A stretch of 64,000 bases of DNA from Erwinia endophytica (GTDB lineage: Bacteria > Pseudomonadota > Gammaproteobacteria > Enterobacterales > Enterobacteriaceae), in NCBI RefSeq assembly GCF_009295515.1, contig NZ_RQVV01000057.1:124001-188000 (forward strand), given 5' to 3'. Every line of letters begins with the position of its first letter. Positions within the stretch are counted from its first letter, which is position 1. The notes beneath the pieces are model-generated. The model was not told the origin of the DNA. It did not search any database and worked only from the letters and a program-made list of their open reading frames with translations. Of the stretch, positions 32,036-42,655 are shown piece by piece. Made by a program: the position numbers and the translations under genes.

Positions 32036-34699
32036 ATGTCAGAACGTTTGCTCAATGACGTGGATCCGATCGAAACTCGCGACTGGCTACAGGCGATCGA
32101 ATCGGTCATCCGAGAAGAAGGTGTTGAGCGTGCGCAGTTCCTGATTGACCAGGTACTGAGCGAAGCACGCAAAGGCGGTGTGAAAGTGGCTGCGAGCGCG
32201 GGAGCGGGCAACTACATTAACTCTATCTCTGTTGAGGATGAGCCAGATTATCCTGGTGATATCTCACTGGAGCGACGCATTCGTTCCGCGATCCGCTGGA
32301 ATGCCATCATGGCGGTTCTGCGTGCATCGAAGAAAGATCTGGAACTGGGGGGACACATGTCTTCTTTCCAGTCTTCCGCGACCATCTATGAAGTGTGCTT
32401 CAACCACTTCTTCCGTGCGCGCAGCGAAAAAGATGGCGGCGACCTGGTTTACTTCCAGGGGCACATCTCGCCAGGTATCTACGCGCGAGCCTTCCTGGAA
32501 GGTCGCCTGACCGAAGAGCAGATGAACAACTTCCGTCAGGAAGTGCATGGTAAAGGTTTGTCCTCTTACCCGCATCCTAAACTGATGCCTGAATTCTGGC
32601 AGTTCCCGACCGTATCAATGGGCCTGGGGCCACTGGGCGCAATCTATCAGGCCAAGTTCCTGAAATATCTGGAACACCGTGGGCTGAAAGATACTTCACA
32701 GCAGACGGTTTACGCTTTCCTTGGCGACGGTGAGATGGATGAACCGGAATCCAAAGGGGCGATCACCATCGCTACCCGTGAAAAACTGGATAACCTGGTG
32801 TTCATTATCAACTGTAACCTGCAGCGTCTGGATGGTCCGGTTACCGGTAATGGCAAAATCATTAATGAACTGGATGGCATCTTTAGCGGCGCCGGTTGGG
32901 AAGTTATCAAGGTTATTTGGGGTGGGCGTTGGGACGAGCTGCTGCGTAAAGACACCAGCGGCAAGCTTATTCAACTGATGAATGAAACGGTTGACGGTGA
33001 TTATCAGACCTTTAAATCCCGTAATGGTGCTTATGTCCGTGAGCACTTCTTCGGCAAATATCCGGAGACCGCCGCATTGGTCAACGATATGAGCGATGAC
33101 GAGATTTGGGCGCTGAACCGTGGCGGTCACGATCCGAGGAAAGTCTACGCAGCCCTGAAAAAAGCGCAGGACACCAAAGGCAAGCCAGTAGTGATTCTGG
33201 CGCATACCATCAAAGGTTATGGTATGGGTGACACTGCGGAAGGTAAAAACATCGCCCATCAGGTGAAGAAAATGAACATGGATGGCGTACGCTACATTCG
33301 TGATCGTTTCAACGTGCCGGTTGATGATGCCAGCCTTGAAAAACTGCCGTACGTCACCTTCGAAAAAGGCTCGGAAGAATACCAATATCTGCACGGTCAG
33401 CGTGAAAAGCTGGGCGGCTACCTGCCATCCCGTCAGAAGACGTTCAGCGAGAAGCTGGAACTGCCTGCGCTGGAAGACTTCCGCCAGTTGCTGGAGGAGC
33501 AGAACAAAGAGATCTCCACTACTATCGCTTTCGTTCGCGCGCTGAACGTGATGCTGAAGAACCCGTCGATTAAAGATCGTCTGGTGCCGATCATCGCCGA
33601 CGAAGCGCGTACCTTTGGGATGGAAGGTTTGTTCCGTCAGATTGGTATCTACAGCCCTAACGGTCAGCAATACACCCCGCAGGACCGCGAGCAGGTGGCT
33701 TACTATAAAGAAGACGAGAAAGGCCAGATTCTGCAGGAAGGCATCAATGAACTGGGGGCTGGCGCCTCCTGGCTGGCGGCGGCCACGTCTTACAGCACCA
33801 ACAACCTGCCGATGATCCCGTTCTATATTTACTACTCAATGTTCGGTTTCCAGCGTATCGGCGATCTGTGCTGGGCCGCAGGCGATCAGCAGGCGCGTGG
33901 TTTCCTGGTTGGCGGTACTTCCGGGCGTACCACATTGAACGGCGAAGGTCTGCAACATGAAGACGGTCACAGCCACATTCAGGCGCTGACCATCCCTAAC
34001 TGTATCTCTTATGATCCGGCCTATGCCTATGAAGTGGCGGTTATCATGTATGACGGTCTGGTGCGGATGTATGGCGAAGCGCAGGAAAACGTCTACTACT
34101 ACATCACCACGCTGAATGAAAACTACCACATGCCTGCGATGCCGCAGGGGGCGGAAGAGGGTATCCGTAAGGGTATCTACAAGCTGGAAACGGTCGCGGG
34201 CAGTAAAGGCAAAGTGCAGTTGTTGGGGTCAGGCTCCATCCTGCGCCACGTACGCGACGCGGCGCAGATCCTGGCGAAGGACTACGGTGTCGGCTCTGAC
34301 GTTTACAGCGTCACCTCCTTTACTGAGCTGGCGCGTGATGGTCAGGACTGTGAGCGCTGGAATATGTTGCACCCGACGGAAGCGCCACGCGTGCCATATG
34401 TCGCTCAGGTCATGAATGATGCGCCAGCAGTGGCATCAACCGATTACATGAAACTGTTCGCCGAGCAGATCCGTAGCTTTATCCCCGCCAGTGATTATCG
34501 CGTATTGGGCACGGATGGCTTCGGTCGTTCCGACAGCCGTGAGAACCTGCGTCACCACTTTGAAGTGGATGCGTCTTATGTGGTGGTCGCGGCGTTGGGT
34601 GAACTGGCTAAACGGGGTGAGATCGATAAGAAAGTGGTGGCTGACGCCATTACCAAATTCAATATCGATGCCGATAAAGTCAACCCACGTCTGGCATAA
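32036..34699 (+). CDS. aceE: Pyruvate dehydrogenase E1 component AceE
   Basis: Thiamine diphosphate-dependent homodimeric E1 that decarboxylates pyruvate and acetylates the lipoyl groups of AceF. The TPP motif is visible as [13 protein letters not shown] followed by [11 protein letters not shown]. The ATG at 32036 ([17 protein letters not shown]), after AAGGAAT, gives 887 residues, equal to E. coli. The upstream in-frame extension runs through the leader stem-loop and is rejected. aceF follows after 14 bp. Confidence 0.98.
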   Translation: MSERLLNDVDPIETRDWLQAIESVIREEGVERAQFLIDQVLSEARKGGVKVAASAGAGNYINSISVEDEPDYPGDISLERRIRSAIRWNAIMAVLRASKKDLELGGHMSSFQSSATIYEVCFNHFFRARSEKDGGDLVYFQGHISPGIYARAFLEGRLTEEQMNNFRQEVHGKGLSSYPHPKLMPEFWQFPTVSMGLGPLGAIYQAKFLKYLEHRGLKDTSQQTVYAFLGDGEMDEPESKGAITIATREKLDNLVFIINCNLQRLDGPVTGNGKIINELDGIFSGAGWEVIKVIWGGRWDELLRKDTSGKLIQLMNETVDGDYQTFKSRNGAYVREHFFGKYPETAALVNDMSDDEIWALNRGGHDPRKVYAALKKAQDTKGKPVVILAHTIKGYGMGDTAEGKNIAHQVKKMNMDGVRYIRDRFNVPVDDASLEKLPYVTFEKGSEEYQYLHGQREKLGGYLPSRQKTFSEKLELPALEDFRQLLEEQNKEISTTIAFVRALNVMLKNPSIKDRLVPIIADEARTFGMEGLFRQIGIYSPNGQQYTPQDREQVAYYKEDEKGQILQEGINELGAGASWLAAATSYSTNNLPMIPFYIYYSMFGFQRIGDLCWAAGDQQARGFLVGGTSGRTTLNGEGLQHEDGHSHIQALTIPNCISYDPAYAYEVAVIMYDGLVRMYGEAQENVYYYITTLNENYHMPAMPQGAEEGIRKGIYKLETVAGSKGKVQLLGSGSILRHVRDAAQILAKDYGVGSDVYSVTSFTELARDGQDCERWNMLHPTEAPRVPYVAQVMNDAPAVASTDYMKLFAEQIRSFIPASDYRVLGTDGFGRSDSRENLRHHFEVDASYVVVAALGELAKRGEIDKKVVADAITKFNIDADKVNPRLA

Positions 34700-34713
34700 G
34701 AGGTAAAAGATTA

Positions 34714-36594
34714 ATGAGTATCGAAATCAAAGTACCGGATATCGGTGCAGACGCAGTGGAAGTCACCGAACTCCTGGTCAAGGTGGGTGACAGGGTTGAG
34801 GCAGAACAGTCGTTGATCACCGTGGAAGGTGATAAAGCCTCAATGGAAGTTCCTTCGCCCCAGGCTGGCGTGGTGAAAGAGATCAACGTCGCGATCGGTG
34901 ACAAAGTGGAAACCGGATCGCTGATTATGATCTTCGAATCCGTTGACGGTGCCGCAGCGGCACCGGCTAAAGCCGCAGAGCCGCAACAAGAAGCGCAACC
35001 TGCGGTGGCGGCCAAAGCAGAAAGCAAAGACGTTAACGTACCGGATATCGGTGCGGACGAAGTGGAAGTCACGGAAGTGCTGGTGAAGGTCGGCGACACC
35101 GTGGCAGCCGAGCAGTCGCTGATCACCGTGGAAGGTGACAAAGCCTCAATGGAAGTGCCTGCGCCATTTGCCGGTACGGTCAAAGAGATCAAAATTGCCA
35201 CGGGCGATAAAGTGAAAACCGGTTCGCTGATCATGGTATTCGAAACGGCCGGATCAGGCGCTGCCGCTAAACCTGCAGTACAGGAAGCCGCGGCGCCTGC
35301 ACCTGCCGCCGTCAGCGGTACGAAAGACGTGGCGGTGCCGGATATCGGCGGTGATGAAGTTGAAGTGACGGAAGTGATGGTGAAGGTGGGCGATAAAGTG
35401 GCCGCCGAGCAGTCACTGATCACGGTTGAAGGCGATAAAGCCTCAATGGAAGTGCCTGCACCATTCGCCGGTACGGTTAAAGAGATCAAAATCGCCACGG
35501 GCGATAAAGTGAAAACCGGTTCGTTGATCATGGTGTTCGAGGTGGAGGGCGCGGCTCCAGCAGCAGCGCCTGCGGCGAAACAGGAAACCGCCGTGCCAGC
35601 GAAGCAGGCTGCGCCAGTAGCACCAACTCCGGCGAAAGCGGAATCTGCGGGCGAGTTCTCTGAGAACGACGCTTATATCCACGCGACTCCGGTTATTCGT
35701 CGTCTGGCCCGTGAGTTTGGGGTCAATCTGGCGAAGGTGAAAGGGACGGGGCGTAAAGGCCGTATCCTGAAAGAGGACGTCCAGGCTTACGTGAAGGACG
35801 CGGTGAAACGTGCCGAGACAGCCCCTGCGGCAGCGACCGGCGGCGGATTGCCGGGCATGTTGCCATGGCCAAAAGTAGACTTCAGCAAGTTTGGCGAGGT
35901 GGAAGAAGTCGAACTGGGCCGTATCCAGAAAATTTCTGGCGCCAACCTGAGCCGTAACTGGGTGGTCATTCCGCACGTGACCCAACACGATAAAGCTGAT
36001 ATCACCGACGTTGAAGCTTTCCGTAAGCAGCAGAACGAGGAAGCGGCGAAGAAGAAACTGGATCTGAAGATAACCCCTCTGGTGTTTATCATGAAAGCGG
36101 CTGCCAAAGCGCTGGAAGAGTTCCCGCGTTTCAACAGTTCACTGTCTGAAGATGGTCAGAGACTGACGCTGAAGAAATACATCAATATCGGTGTGGCGGT
36201 GGATACGCCAAACGGTCTGGTGGTTCCGGTGTTCAAAGACGTTAACAAGAAAGGTATTGTTGAACTGTCGCAGGAACTGGCGGTGATTTCGAAGAAAGCC
36301 CGCGACGGCAAGCTGACCGCTGGCGATATGCAGGGAGGATGTTTCACCATTTCCAGTCTTGGTGGGATTGGCGGCACATCGTTTACCCCGATCGTCAACG
36401 CGCCGGAAGTGGCGATCCTCGGCGTGTCCAAATCATCGATGGAACCGGTCTGGAACGGTAAAGAGTTTGTTCCGCGTCTGATGCTGCCGTTGTCACTTTC
36501 CTTCGACCATCGGGTGATTGATGGTGCTGCGGGTGCGCGCTTTGCGGCCTACATCGCCACTGTCATGGCGGACATCCGCCGTCTGGTGATGTAA
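34714..36594 (+). CDS. aceF: Pyruvate dehydrogenase E2 (dihydrolipoyl acetyltransferase) AceF
   Basis: Core of the pyruvate dehydrogenase complex. Three tandem lipoyl domains each carry the lipoylated lysine in [10 protein letters not shown] (about residues 41, 144 and 243), joined by Ala/Pro-rich linkers. A peripheral subunit-binding domain follows ([20 protein letters not shown]), then the catalytic domain with [10 protein letters not shown] near the C-terminus. It has 626 residues (630 in E. coli). Lipoyl domains 2 and 3 are almost identical, suggesting homogenisation. Confidence 0.98.
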   Translation: MSIEIKVPDIGADAVEVTELLVKVGDRVEAEQSLITVEGDKASMEVPSPQAGVVKEINVAIGDKVETGSLIMIFESVDGAAAAPAKAAEPQQEAQPAVAAKAESKDVNVPDIGADEVEVTEVLVKVGDTVAAEQSLITVEGDKASMEVPAPFAGTVKEIKIATGDKVKTGSLIMVFETAGSGAAAKPAVQEAAAPAPAAVSGTKDVAVPDIGGDEVEVTEVMVKVGDKVAAEQSLITVEGDKASMEVPAPFAGTVKEIKIATGDKVKTGSLIMVFEVEGAAPAAAPAAKQETAVPAKQAAPVAPTPAKAESAGEFSENDAYIHATPVIRRLAREFGVNLAKVKGTGRKGRILKEDVQAYVKDAVKRAETAPAAATGGGLPGMLPWPKVDFSKFGEVEEVELGRIQKISGANLSRNWVVIPHVTQHDKADITDVEAFRKQQNEEAAKKKLDLKITPLVFIMKAAAKALEEFPRFNSSLSEDGQRLTLKKYINIGVAVDTPNGLVVPVFKDVNKKGIVELSQELAVISKKARDGKLTAGDMQGGCFTISSLGGIGGTSFTPIVNAPEVAILGVSKSSMEPVWNGKEFVPRLMLPLSLSFDHRVIDGAAGARFAAYIATVMADIRRLVM

Positions 36595-36601
36595 CCGCAA
36601 C

Positions 36602-36623
36602 AAGGCCGGCTGATGCCGGCCTT
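36602..36623 (+). terminator. Hairpin after aceF
   Basis: AAGGCCGGC-TGAT-GCCGGCCTT forms a perfect 9-bp stem 8 bp after the aceF stop; CTCGC follows, so the T tract is poor. It may reduce read-through into lpd, which has its own promoter in E. coli. The following 157 bp before lpd is a likely promoter region. Confidence 0.6.
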
Positions 36624-36780
36624 CTCGCATAGCAGGTTTACCGGGCTGTCTAACCTGACATGGATCAAGGTACCGGCAGTCAGCGAAGTCAAGTTGTTTG
36701 CAGTTTTTTAACAATTCTGTAAACTCTTGCCCTGATACGGGCCGGTGGATGGACATCCTCCAGTTAACTAAGAGGTCATG

Positions 36781-38205
36781 ATGAGTACAGAAATTAACAC
36801 TCAGGTCGTGGTACTTGGGGCAGGTCCTGCAGGCTATTCTGCAGCCTTCCGTTGCGCTGATTTAGGTCTGGAGACCGTCATCGTTGAACGTTTCAGCACC
36901 CTGGGCGGGGTTTGTCTGAACGTGGGGTGTATCCCTTCCAAAGCGCTGCTGCACGTGGCGAAAGTGATTGAAGAAGCTAAAGCGCTGGAAGCGCATGGTA
37001 TCGTGTTCGGCAAGCCGCAAACCGATATCAATAAAATTCGTACCTGGAAAGAAAAAGTGATCACCCAACTGACCGGTGGTCTGGCGGGAATGGCGAAAGG
37101 CCGCAAAGTGAAGGTGGTCACTGGTATCGGCAAATTCACTGGCGCTAACACTCTGGTGGTTGAAGGTGAAAGTGGCGCGACGACCATCAATTTCGATAAC
37201 GCCATTATCGCCGCAGGTTCCCGTCCGATTCAGTTGCCCTTTATTCCCCATGACGATCCGCGCGTATGGGACTCTACCGATGCGCTGGAACTGAAAGAAG
37301 TGCCGGAGCGTCTGCTGATTATGGGCGGCGGGATTATTGGGCTGGAAATGGGCACCGTGTATCACGCGCTGGGTTCTGAGATTGATGTGGTCGAGATGTT
37401 TGACCAGGTTATTCCTGCCGCGGATAAAGATGTGGTGAAAGTGTTCACCAAACGTATCAGTAAGCAATTTAATCTGTTGCTGGAAACCAAAGTCACCGCG
37501 GTGGAAGCAAAAGACGACGGCATCTACGTGTCGATGGAAGGCAAAAATGCGCCAACGGAACCACAGCGTTACGACGCGGTGCTGGTGGCCATTGGCCGTG
37601 TGCCAAATGGTAAGAGTCTGGATGCGGGCAAAGCGGGCGTGGAAGTGGACGACCGTGGTTTCATCCGCGTTGACAAACAGATGCGTACCAACGTGCCGCA
37701 CATCTATGCTATCGGCGATATCGTCGGTCAGCCAATGCTGGCGCACAAAGGGGTCCACGAAGGCCACGTAGCGGCAGAAGTGATTTCTGGTAAGAAACAT
37801 TACTTTGACCCGAAAGTGATCCCTTCTATCGCCTACACTGAGCCAGAAGTTGCCTGGGTGGGTCTGACCGAGAAAGAAGCGAAAGAGAAGGGCATCAGCT
37901 ATGAAACGGCGACCTTCCCGTGGGCGGCATCGGGCCGTGCTATCGCCTCTGACTGCTCGGATGGCATGACCAAACTGATTTTCGACAAAGAATCTCACCG
38001 CGTCATCGGTGGGGCGATTGTCGGCGCTAACGGCGGCGAGTTGCTGGGTGAAATCGGGCTGGCTATCGAGATGGGTTGTGACGCTGAAGATATCGCGCTG
38101 ACAATCCATGCTCACCCGACGCTGCACGAATCGGTTGGCCTGGCCGCGGAAATCTTTGAAGGCAGTATCACCGACCTGCCAAATGCGAAAGCGAAGAAAA
38201 AGTAA
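36781..38205 (+). CDS. lpd: Dihydrolipoyl dehydrogenase Lpd (E3)
   Basis: FAD flavoprotein shared by the pyruvate and 2-oxoglutarate dehydrogenases and the glycine cleavage system. The redox disulfide lies in GGVCLNVGCIPSK. The FAD and NAD folds (GAGPAGYSAA; GGGIIGLEMG) and the catalytic HAHPTLHE are intact. The second of two adjacent ATGs (36781, MSTEINTQ) gives 474 residues as in E. coli; the first would add one Met. A perfect terminator follows. Confidence 0.98.
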   Translation: MSTEINTQVVVLGAGPAGYSAAFRCADLGLETVIVERFSTLGGVCLNVGCIPSKALLHVAKVIEEAKALEAHGIVFGKPQTDINKIRTWKEKVITQLTGGLAGMAKGRKVKVVTGIGKFTGANTLVVEGESGATTINFDNAIIAAGSRPIQLPFIPHDDPRVWDSTDALELKEVPERLLIMGGGIIGLEMGTVYHALGSEIDVVEMFDQVIPAADKDVVKVFTKRISKQFNLLLETKVTAVEAKDDGIYVSMEGKNAPTEPQRYDAVLVAIGRVPNGKSLDAGKAGVEVDDRGFIRVDKQMRTNVPHIYAIGDIVGQPMLAHKGVHEGHVAAEVISGKKHYFDPKVIPSIAYTEPEVAWVGLTEKEAKEKGISYETATFPWAASGRAIASDCSDGMTKLIFDKESHRVIGGAIVGANGGELLGEIGLAIEMGCDAEDIALTIHAHPTLHESVGLAAEIFEGSITDLPNAKAKKK

Positions 38206-38244
38206 GTTTCGCTACGGGTGAAAGCCCCTCTGTCGCGGAGCCAC

Positions 38245-38279
38245 GCCAGTCAGTGAAGCCACTGACTGGCTATTTTTTT
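38245..38279 (+). terminator. Rho-independent terminator of lpd
   Basis: A perfect 11-bp stem (GCCAGTCAGTG ... CACTGACTGGC) with a 4-base loop is followed by TATTTTTTT, 40 bp after the lpd stop. It marks the left edge of the accessory block between lpd and acnB. Confidence 0.95.
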
Positions 38280-38491
38280 ACCGCCAACCAATGCCTTGCT
38301 GTTTTTCTCCCTCACGCGCAAAGCATCTTTTTCTCCACTTTGCGCACCACCCTGAGGCAACCCGCCTTATTACCGGGCAATATGACGCGACATTGCTGAT
38401 GGCTTTCTGCCGGTGTCTGTACTGCATAACGTATTAAATTCATTTTAAAACAATCAGATAAAAATTTAATCTGCTGTGAAATACATATGGT
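38280..38491. other. Intergenic region at the left edge of the accessory block
   Basis: About 210 bp between the lpd terminator and the operator-like site upstream of the aminotransferase gene. No direct repeat, integrase fragment or tRNA end was recognised that would mark an insertion point. The right half is AT-rich and probably holds the promoter of the aminotransferase-hydrolase operon. Confidence 0.4.
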
Positions 38492-38507
38492 ATGCCGTTT
38501 GTATGTC
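38492..38507 (+). promoter_or_regulatory. Operator-like site 1 (upstream of the aminotransferase)
   Basis: ATGCCGTTTGTATGTC, preceded by ATGGT. It follows the pattern ATGCC-N3-WGTAT-N2-C that also occurs at 45788 and 47667. It is embedded in the larger inverted repeat ACATA ... TATGT. It lies 33 bp upstream of the start codon. Likely bound by the GntR protein encoded at 41.0-41.7 kb (inference). Confidence 0.55.
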
Positions 38508-38540
38508 AAAAATATTCAGAACAAACAGGGCATATACAGT

Positions 38541-39767
38541 ATGGATTTAAAGATTAGCGGAGCCACGGCGCTGAAGTTGTCAGCCCGGATGAAGAAAGTC
38601 AGCACCTCGATGACGGTGGCCATTGCTCAGCGCGCCAGGCAGTTACAGCAGGAGGGCCATAAAATCATCAATATGGCCTCCGGCGAACTGGATTTCGACA
38701 CGCCAGACACTATTTGCGCCGGGGCGATAGAGGCTATTCATGCCGGAGCCACGCGCTATACCAACGTCAGTGGTATCCCCGCGTTGAAAGAGGCCATTTG
38801 CCGAAAGTTTCTGGTTGATAATCATCTTCGCTATCAGCCAGATGAGGTCATCGTGGGCACCGGGGCCAAACAGCTTATCTTCAACGCCTTTATGGCAACC
38901 CTGGATGCGGGGGATGAAGTGCTGATCCCGGCGCCTTATTGGGTCTCGTATCCGGACATGGTGACGCTGGCGGGCGGCACGCCGGTTATTATCCCTGAGA
39001 AGGAGACCGTTGATTTCAAGCTCACCCCAGCCGGTTTATCCCGTTACATCAGCAGTAAAACCCGCTGGATTATTCTTAACTCTCCCGGTAATCCCTCTGG
39101 CTCGCTATACAGTCAGCAAGAATATCAGGCGTTGGCAGAGGTACTGAAAAACTGGCCGCAGGTGTTAATTCTGTCCGATGAAATCTATGAATATCTCTGC
39201 TGGGACGGCGATTTTATTTCTTTTTCCCAGGCGGCGCCTGAACTGTTTGCGCGTACGCTGACCTTAAATGGCGTGTCCAAAAGTTATGCGATGACTGGCT
39301 GGCGTATCGGTTATGCCGCCGGTCCGCAATCACTTATCCAGGCCATGGGCACCTTGCAGGGCCAAAGCACCTCTAATCCCAGTTCCGTCAGTCAGATGGC
39401 CGCATTAACCGCACTGAACGGCGAGCGGGAATTTCTGCCGGGCTGGCAAAAAATACTCCGTCAGCGTCGTGATGGTGCCGTCGCGCGTTTACAACAATCC
39501 CCGTATTTACGCCTGACCTCGCCAGCCGGCGCGTTTTATCTGTTTGTGGATTGCCAGCGCGTCCTGGGCCGACGTACCGCGGAAGGTGACCGGCTGGAAA
39601 GTGATCAGCAACTGGCCAGCTATCTGCTGGAACGGGCGGGCGTGGCGACCGTGCCAGGCAGTGCCTTTGGTGCGCCCGGCTATGTGCGGCTGACCTTCAG
39701 TCTGGCCGATGAGGACGTTTTCAACGCCTGCGAACAGATAGTCCGGTTACTGGAGACACTGCAATGA
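38541..39767 (+). CDS. Class I PLP-dependent aminotransferase (aspartate/aromatic type)
   Basis: Fold-type I aminotransferase of 408 residues. The PLP lysine is K247 in GVSKSYAMTGWRIGYAAGP. The carboxylate-binding and cofactor motifs NSPGNPSGS and SDEIYEYLCWDG are also present, as in the Thermus/Rhizobium AspB-like (subgroup Ib) enzymes. Substrate cannot be read from the sequence. The ATG at 38541 (MDLKISGATALKLS) is chosen over an in-frame ATG at 38487, which would lie across the operator-like site. It overlaps the downstream hydrolase by 4 nt, so both probably act on one substrate. It is the first gene of the accessory catabolic block. Confidence 0.85.
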   Translation: MDLKISGATALKLSARMKKVSTSMTVAIAQRARQLQQEGHKIINMASGELDFDTPDTICAGAIEAIHAGATRYTNVSGIPALKEAICRKFLVDNHLRYQPDEVIVGTGAKQLIFNAFMATLDAGDEVLIPAPYWVSYPDMVTLAGGTPVIIPEKETVDFKLTPAGLSRYISSKTRWIILNSPGNPSGSLYSQQEYQALAEVLKNWPQVLILSDEIYEYLCWDGDFISFSQAAPELFARTLTLNGVSKSYAMTGWRIGYAAGPQSLIQAMGTLQGQSTSNPSSVSQMAALTALNGEREFLPGWQKILRQRRDGAVARLQQSPYLRLTSPAGAFYLFVDCQRVLGRRTAEGDRLESDQQLASYLLERAGVATVPGSAFGAPGYVRLTFSLADEDVFNACEQIVRLLETLQ

Positions 39768-41041
39768 ATCACGCGACAGCGTGCCCTGAGCCGGATATCA
39801 CCCTGTGTGAAGAGATGCTCAGGGTATTAAAACAACAGAGTTTTGATGGTATCGGCATCACGCGTGACGCCTATGGCGAGGGGGAACAGCAGGCACACCA
39901 GTTAACGGAAGCACTGGCGCTGAAGCTGGGGCTTGAAGTCAAAAAAGATGCGGCACTGAACATGTATCTGATTTTACCGGGCGAGGATCGCCAGCAGAAA
40001 CCGGTAATGATCGGTTCACATCTTGATTCGGTGCCTAATGGCGGCAACTATGATGGAGCGATAGGGGTGCTGGCCGGTCTGGCGATTTTATCTGGCTGGC
40101 GAGCCGCGGGCGTGCAGCCGCCGGTGGATGTGATTGTCCTGGCCATCCGGGCTGAAGAGAGCGCGTGGTTCCCCGTTTCTTATGTGGGCAGTAAAGCGGC
40201 GCTGGGCCGCTTAACCGAGCGAGATCTCGCGGTGACAAGGCGCGATAGTGGGCTCAGTCTGGCACAGCATATGCGGCAATGTGGCGGCGATCCGGCGGCG
40301 GTGGCGCAAGGCCATGCACTCTATCCGCCAGAGAGGATTCAGGCATTTTTTGAAATTCACATTGAACAGGGGCCGCAGCTGGAAGAACAGCAGATCCCGG
40401 TAGGGGTGGTGAGTGGCATCTGCGGCAGCTTGCGTTATCGCTTCGCCCATACGCAGGGGCGTTATGCACATTCTGGCGCGACCCCACGCCAGTGGCGTCA
40501 GGATGCGGTCGTGGCAACCGCCATGTTGATCAGCCTGTTGCAGCGAAAATGGCGACAGATGGAGCGTCAGGGGCATCAGTTGACCTTTACCTGTGGTCGT
40601 TTCTTTACCGATCCACTGGCCGCAGACATGAGCAAAGTGAGTGGCACGGTGGATTTCTGCCTTGATTTCCGCTCTGAAAATCGCGCCAGCCTGCAGGCGA
40701 TCGATAGTTACCTGGCGCACTGTATTGCCCGCTTAACCACACGTTATGGTGTGACGATTACCCCTGGCGAACAAAGCCGTAGCGAGGCGGCGACGATGTC
40801 AACAGAACTCAAGGCGCGACTGCAGCAGGCGGCTGATGCATTAGCGATCCCCGTACTGACCCTGCCCAGCGGCGCGGGGCATGACAGCGCCATGTTTGCT
40901 GTCAGTGGGGTACCCACCGCCATGCTTTTTGTGCGTAACCAAAACGGTAGTCATAACCCGGAAGAAGCCATGAACCTGCCTGACCTGGCGAAGGCGGTAC
41001 AGGTGTTGAACCTTGCCCTGTGGAACATGCTGATGGGTTAG
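39764..41041 (+). CDS. M20-family Zn-dependent amidohydrolase (N-carbamoyl-L-amino acid hydrolase / allantoate amidohydrolase-like)
   Basis: Binuclear metal hydrolase of 425 residues. Motifs are GSHLDSVPNGGNYDGAIGVLAG (metal ligands H and D), AIRAEESAWFPVSYVGSKA (catalytic Glu and bridging ligand), HIEQGPQLE, PSGAGHDSAM and NQNGSHNPEEAM. The SVPNGG form is closer to L-carbamoylases (HyuC/AmaB) than to allantoate amidohydrolase AllC. Such enzymes release CO2 and NH3 from a ureido group. It is coupled to the aminotransferase by an ATGA overlap, and its stop overlaps that of the convergent gntR gene by 3-4 nt. Exact substrate unknown. Confidence 0.85.
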   Translation: MNHATACPEPDITLCEEMLRVLKQQSFDGIGITRDAYGEGEQQAHQLTEALALKLGLEVKKDAALNMYLILPGEDRQQKPVMIGSHLDSVPNGGNYDGAIGVLAGLAILSGWRAAGVQPPVDVIVLAIRAEESAWFPVSYVGSKAALGRLTERDLAVTRRDSGLSLAQHMRQCGGDPAAVAQGHALYPPERIQAFFEIHIEQGPQLEEQQIPVGVVSGICGSLRYRFAHTQGRYAHSGATPRQWRQDAVVATAMLISLLQRKWRQMERQGHQLTFTCGRFFTDPLAADMSKVSGTVDFCLDFRSENRASLQAIDSYLAHCIARLTTRYGVTITPGEQSRSEAATMSTELKARLQQAADALAIPVLTLPSGAGHDSAMFAVSGVPTAMLFVRNQNGSHNPEEAMNLPDLAKAVQVLNLALWNMLMG

Positions 41042-41703
41042 AACGAACTGAAGCGCTTAATAATACTTTCACGCACATTGTCGATATGCGCCATCAGCAG
41101 ACGTTGCGCCTCGGCGGGATGGTTATTGCGCAATGCCGTAATAATGGCCAGATGCTCGTTATGGCCAATCGTAAAGCGTTCCGGTACCTGGCGCAGGTTG
41201 AACATCCGGGTTTTTAAGCGCAGTGCCTGGATATAGTCTTTTAACAGCCGGTTGCCGCTGTAATGCGCGATAGCGTCATGCAGACGACTGTCGACCGCCC
41301 AGTCGTCATTGGGGTCAGGAATATCTTGTTGCAGCAAGACGTTAATTTGCGAGGTAATCTCATCCAGTATGGCGGGCGGTATGCGCCCCGCCGCCAGTCG
41401 GGCGGCCTCACCTTCCAGCGTGCGTCTGACATGCAGGGTTTCCACCAGTTCCTGAATGGAGAATTCTTTTACCACCGGCGTTCGGCCGCCATTGCGCACA
41501 ATAAAACCTTCATTTTCCAGCCGGGTTAACGCATTACGCACGGGCGTCCGTGAAATGTTCAGCAATTCGGCCAGCTTACGTTCCAGCAGCACCGTATTGG
41601 TGGGTAATTCACGGTTAATGATCATCTGTAACAGGGTGTCATACGCTTTCCGGCTTAAATTAGGTTCATTTTCTTCATTATTTAAGCGATAGATATCGTT
41701 CAT
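41038..41703 (-). CDS. GntR-family (FCD) transcriptional regulator
   Basis: A 221-residue regulator with an N-terminal winged helix (about residues 17-80; ERKLAELLNISRTPVRNALTRLENEGFIV) and an FCD ligand domain (RRTLEGEAARLAAG...; the metal-site histidines lie near DSRLHDAIAHYSGN and the C-terminal HIDNVRESI). It is the last gene of a six-gene minus-strand operon starting at 45.7 kb. It probably controls the block through the sites at 38492, 45788 and 47667, and the ligand is likely the transported substrate or a product (inference). Confidence 0.88.
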   Translation of the reverse strand: MNDIYRLNNEENEPNLSRKAYDTLLQMIINRELPTNTVLLERKLAELLNISRTPVRNALTRLENEGFIVRNGGRTPVVKEFSIQELVETLHVRRTLEGEAARLAAGRIPPAILDEITSQINVLLQQDIPDPNDDWAVDSRLHDAIAHYSGNRLLKDYIQALRLKTRMFNLRQVPERFTIGHNEHLAIITALRNNHPAEAQRLLMAHIDNVRESIIKRFSSF

Positions 41704-41826
41704 AAATAGTCTTCTGCGTTAGCAAATGAATAACAGGCAGCAGATATATTCGGCTGCCTGTTGAGGGGCTCACCTGTTAAATTGTCTGACTGGCGATGGC
41801 TTCAGACTTCAGACGATACGCGCATT

Positions 41827-42624
41827 TTACTGTGGCAGCGTCCGTACCGGATTTTTCGGTGCGGGATCAAAGCCGACAATCGGTGTGACCAGTTTGGCGT
41901 AAGTGCCATCCGCTTTCATCTCTGCCAGCGCTTTATTCACAGCGGCGACCAGATGCGGTTTACCCTTTTTAAACGCAAAACCTTTTTGGATGCGGCTGAC
42001 ATAATCCGGGGTTTGGGTAAAGGGCAGATGCATATCCTGGATGAGATAAGCATTGCCAATCGAGTCGTTAATCACCCCATCGATATTGCCATTCACCATA
42101 TCCTGAACCGCCGCCGTGACATCGACGTAATTCTTTAATATCGCGCCATGATCAACCGCGAGTTGCGCATAGGTGGAAGAGACCTGCGCGCCAATACGTT
42201 TATTTTTTAAATCCTGCGCTGATTTAATCGCGGAATCTTTAGGAATGATAATGCGTCCGCCAGACTCAATCCAGCCATCGGAAAAGACAATCGCTTTCTG
42301 ACGTGCCGGGGTAATATCCATCGCGGCGCTGCTCATATCAAACTGGTTGGCCTGCAAACCGACCAGGATCGAATCCCATTTGGTGATAACGGGTTGATAT
42401 TGCAGATGGAGACGGCGCGCGACTTCTTTCATCACCCGAATCTCCAGACCATCCAACTGACCATTCGGCATCCGCATGCTGTACGGTGGGTCAGTCCCTT
42501 CCGTCGCGACCTGTAAGACGCCGGGTTTGAGTAATTCAAGATCGTCACTGGCCGCATTCGCGGCGAAAAATGGCAGACTGGCGGTCACCATGGTGGCAAA
42601 TAAAAGGATGGATTTTAATTTCAT
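41827..42624 (-). CDS. ABC transporter periplasmic amino-acid-type binding protein
   Basis: Family 3 solute-binding protein of 265 residues with a signal peptide (MKLKSILLFATMVTASLPFFAANA, cut after ANA). The domain shows the family pattern GVLQVATEGTDPPYSM, GLEIRVMKEVARRL, DMSSAAMDITPARQKAIVFSDGW and the hinge region. The ATG at 42624 is 8 bases after AGGAG; the longer ORF would start at a TTG. It delivers the substrate to the permease and ATPase encoded upstream. Such proteins bind polar or basic amino acids and related compounds; the ligand here is not known. Confidence 0.9.
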   Translation of the reverse strand: MKLKSILLFATMVTASLPFFAANAASDDLELLKPGVLQVATEGTDPPYSMRMPNGQLDGLEIRVMKEVARRLHLQYQPVITKWDSILVGLQANQFDMSSAAMDITPARQKAIVFSDGWIESGGRIIIPKDSAIKSAQDLKNKRIGAQVSSTYAQLAVDHGAILKNYVDVTAAVQDMVNGNIDGVINDSIGNAYLIQDMHLPFTQTPDYVSRIQKGFAFKKGKPHLVAAVNKALAEMKADGTYAKLVTPIVGFDPAPKNPVRTLPQ

Positions 42625-42655
42625 GAACAGCAACTCCTGATGGGGGATGGGTTAT

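Noticed and set aside
32696-33670. 324-codon minus-strand frame
   Set aside because: Antisense to aceE and explained by its codon use.
34680-35531. 283-codon minus-strand frame rich in Ser, Thr and Pro with internal repeats
   Set aside because: It lies wholly opposite the lipoyl domains of aceF; its repeats only mirror the repeated DNA of those domains, and it lacks a ribosome-binding site.
36862-38127. 421-codon minus-strand frame
   Set aside because: It is the antisense shadow of lpd, with His/Arg-rich composition typical of such shadows.
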